Positions 62,997 to 64,000 of a DNA stretch of 64,000 nucleotides are shown here, in pieces. The stretch comes from Streptomyces sp. ML-6. Lineage in GTDB: Bacteria; Actinomycetota; Actinomycetes; Streptomycetales; Streptomycetaceae. The stretch lies in NCBI RefSeq assembly GCF_030116705.1, contig NZ_JAOTIK010000001.1:2751001-2815000 (forward strand), written 5' to 3'. The notes under the pieces are model-generated. The model was not told where the DNA came from. It did no database searches and worked only from the letters and a program-made list of their open reading frames with translations. The translations under genes and the position numbers were made by a program. How positions within the stretch are numbered: position 1 is the first letter of the stretch; each line of letters opens with the position of its first letter.

Positions 62997-64000
<1,004 letters not shown>

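Overview
The window is a piece of a Streptomyces chromosome. The sequence is extremely GC-rich with G or C in almost every third codon position, many starts are GTG, and the gene order (ftsEX-smpB-ssrA, prfB-pkaB-pkaA, secA, hpf, lpqB-mtrB-mtrA-mtnA, and an rRNA operon) is, from memory, the order seen in Streptomyces genomes. No phage, insertion sequence, CRISPR array or tRNA was found. This is core chromosome with some lineage-specific decoration.

Layout. Bases 1-4600 hold the end of an acetyltransferase, then on the minus strand the trans-translation pair ssrA (tmRNA) and smpB downstream of ftsE, ftsX and an S41 protease, plus a small zinc-ribbon membrane protein. Bases 4.7-10.5 kb hold a repeat-rich LAETG sortase substrate, prfB and two membrane Ser/Thr kinases (PkaB and PkaA). 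Bases 10.9-14.6 kb are an FHA plus EccC/EssC-like ATPase gene broken by two single-base frameshifts. Bases 14.7-18.5 kb are a carbohydrate ABC importer operon whose first permease carries an unusual inserted domain. Bases 18.5-29.8 kb form an envelope-glycopolymer region: an SMR-type membrane protein, a glycosyltransferase-methyltransferase fusion, a polytopic glycosyltransferase, and two divergent giant GT2-TagF fusion paralogues, ending in a 20-codon scrap that resembles an ABC-ATPase C-terminus.

Bases 29.9-39 kb hold two tandem AfsK-like kinases, the large NAD-glutamate dehydrogenase and a DJ-1/PfpI protein. Bases 39-46.7 kb hold a HAD phosphatase, two actinobacterial conserved proteins, secA, a GNAT acetyltransferase and a YcaQ-type DNA glycosylase. 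Bases 46.8-55.3 kb are a minus-strand run of a NarL-type regulator, hibernation factor, ComF, and the operon mtnA-mtrA-mtrB-lpqB. Bases 55.5-60.9 kb are a five-gene plus-strand operon (membrane protein, DUF4129, DUF4350, MoxR ATPase, DUF58). Bases 61-62.6 kb are a YCII-domain protein with an ECF42-type sigma factor and a matching upstream promoter. The window closes with 5S rRNA and the 3' part of 23S rRNA on the minus strand.

Themes. Cell-envelope biogenesis and signalling dominate: FtsEX with a secreted protease, SecA, sortase substrate, teichoic-type polymer synthesis, MtrAB-LpqB and four Ser/Thr kinases. Ribosome upkeep is the second theme: tmRNA/SmpB, RF2, HPF and rRNA. The least explained items are the permease insert, the complementary motif changes in the two TagF-like paralogues, and the frameshifted FHA-ATPase beside its probable kinase partners.
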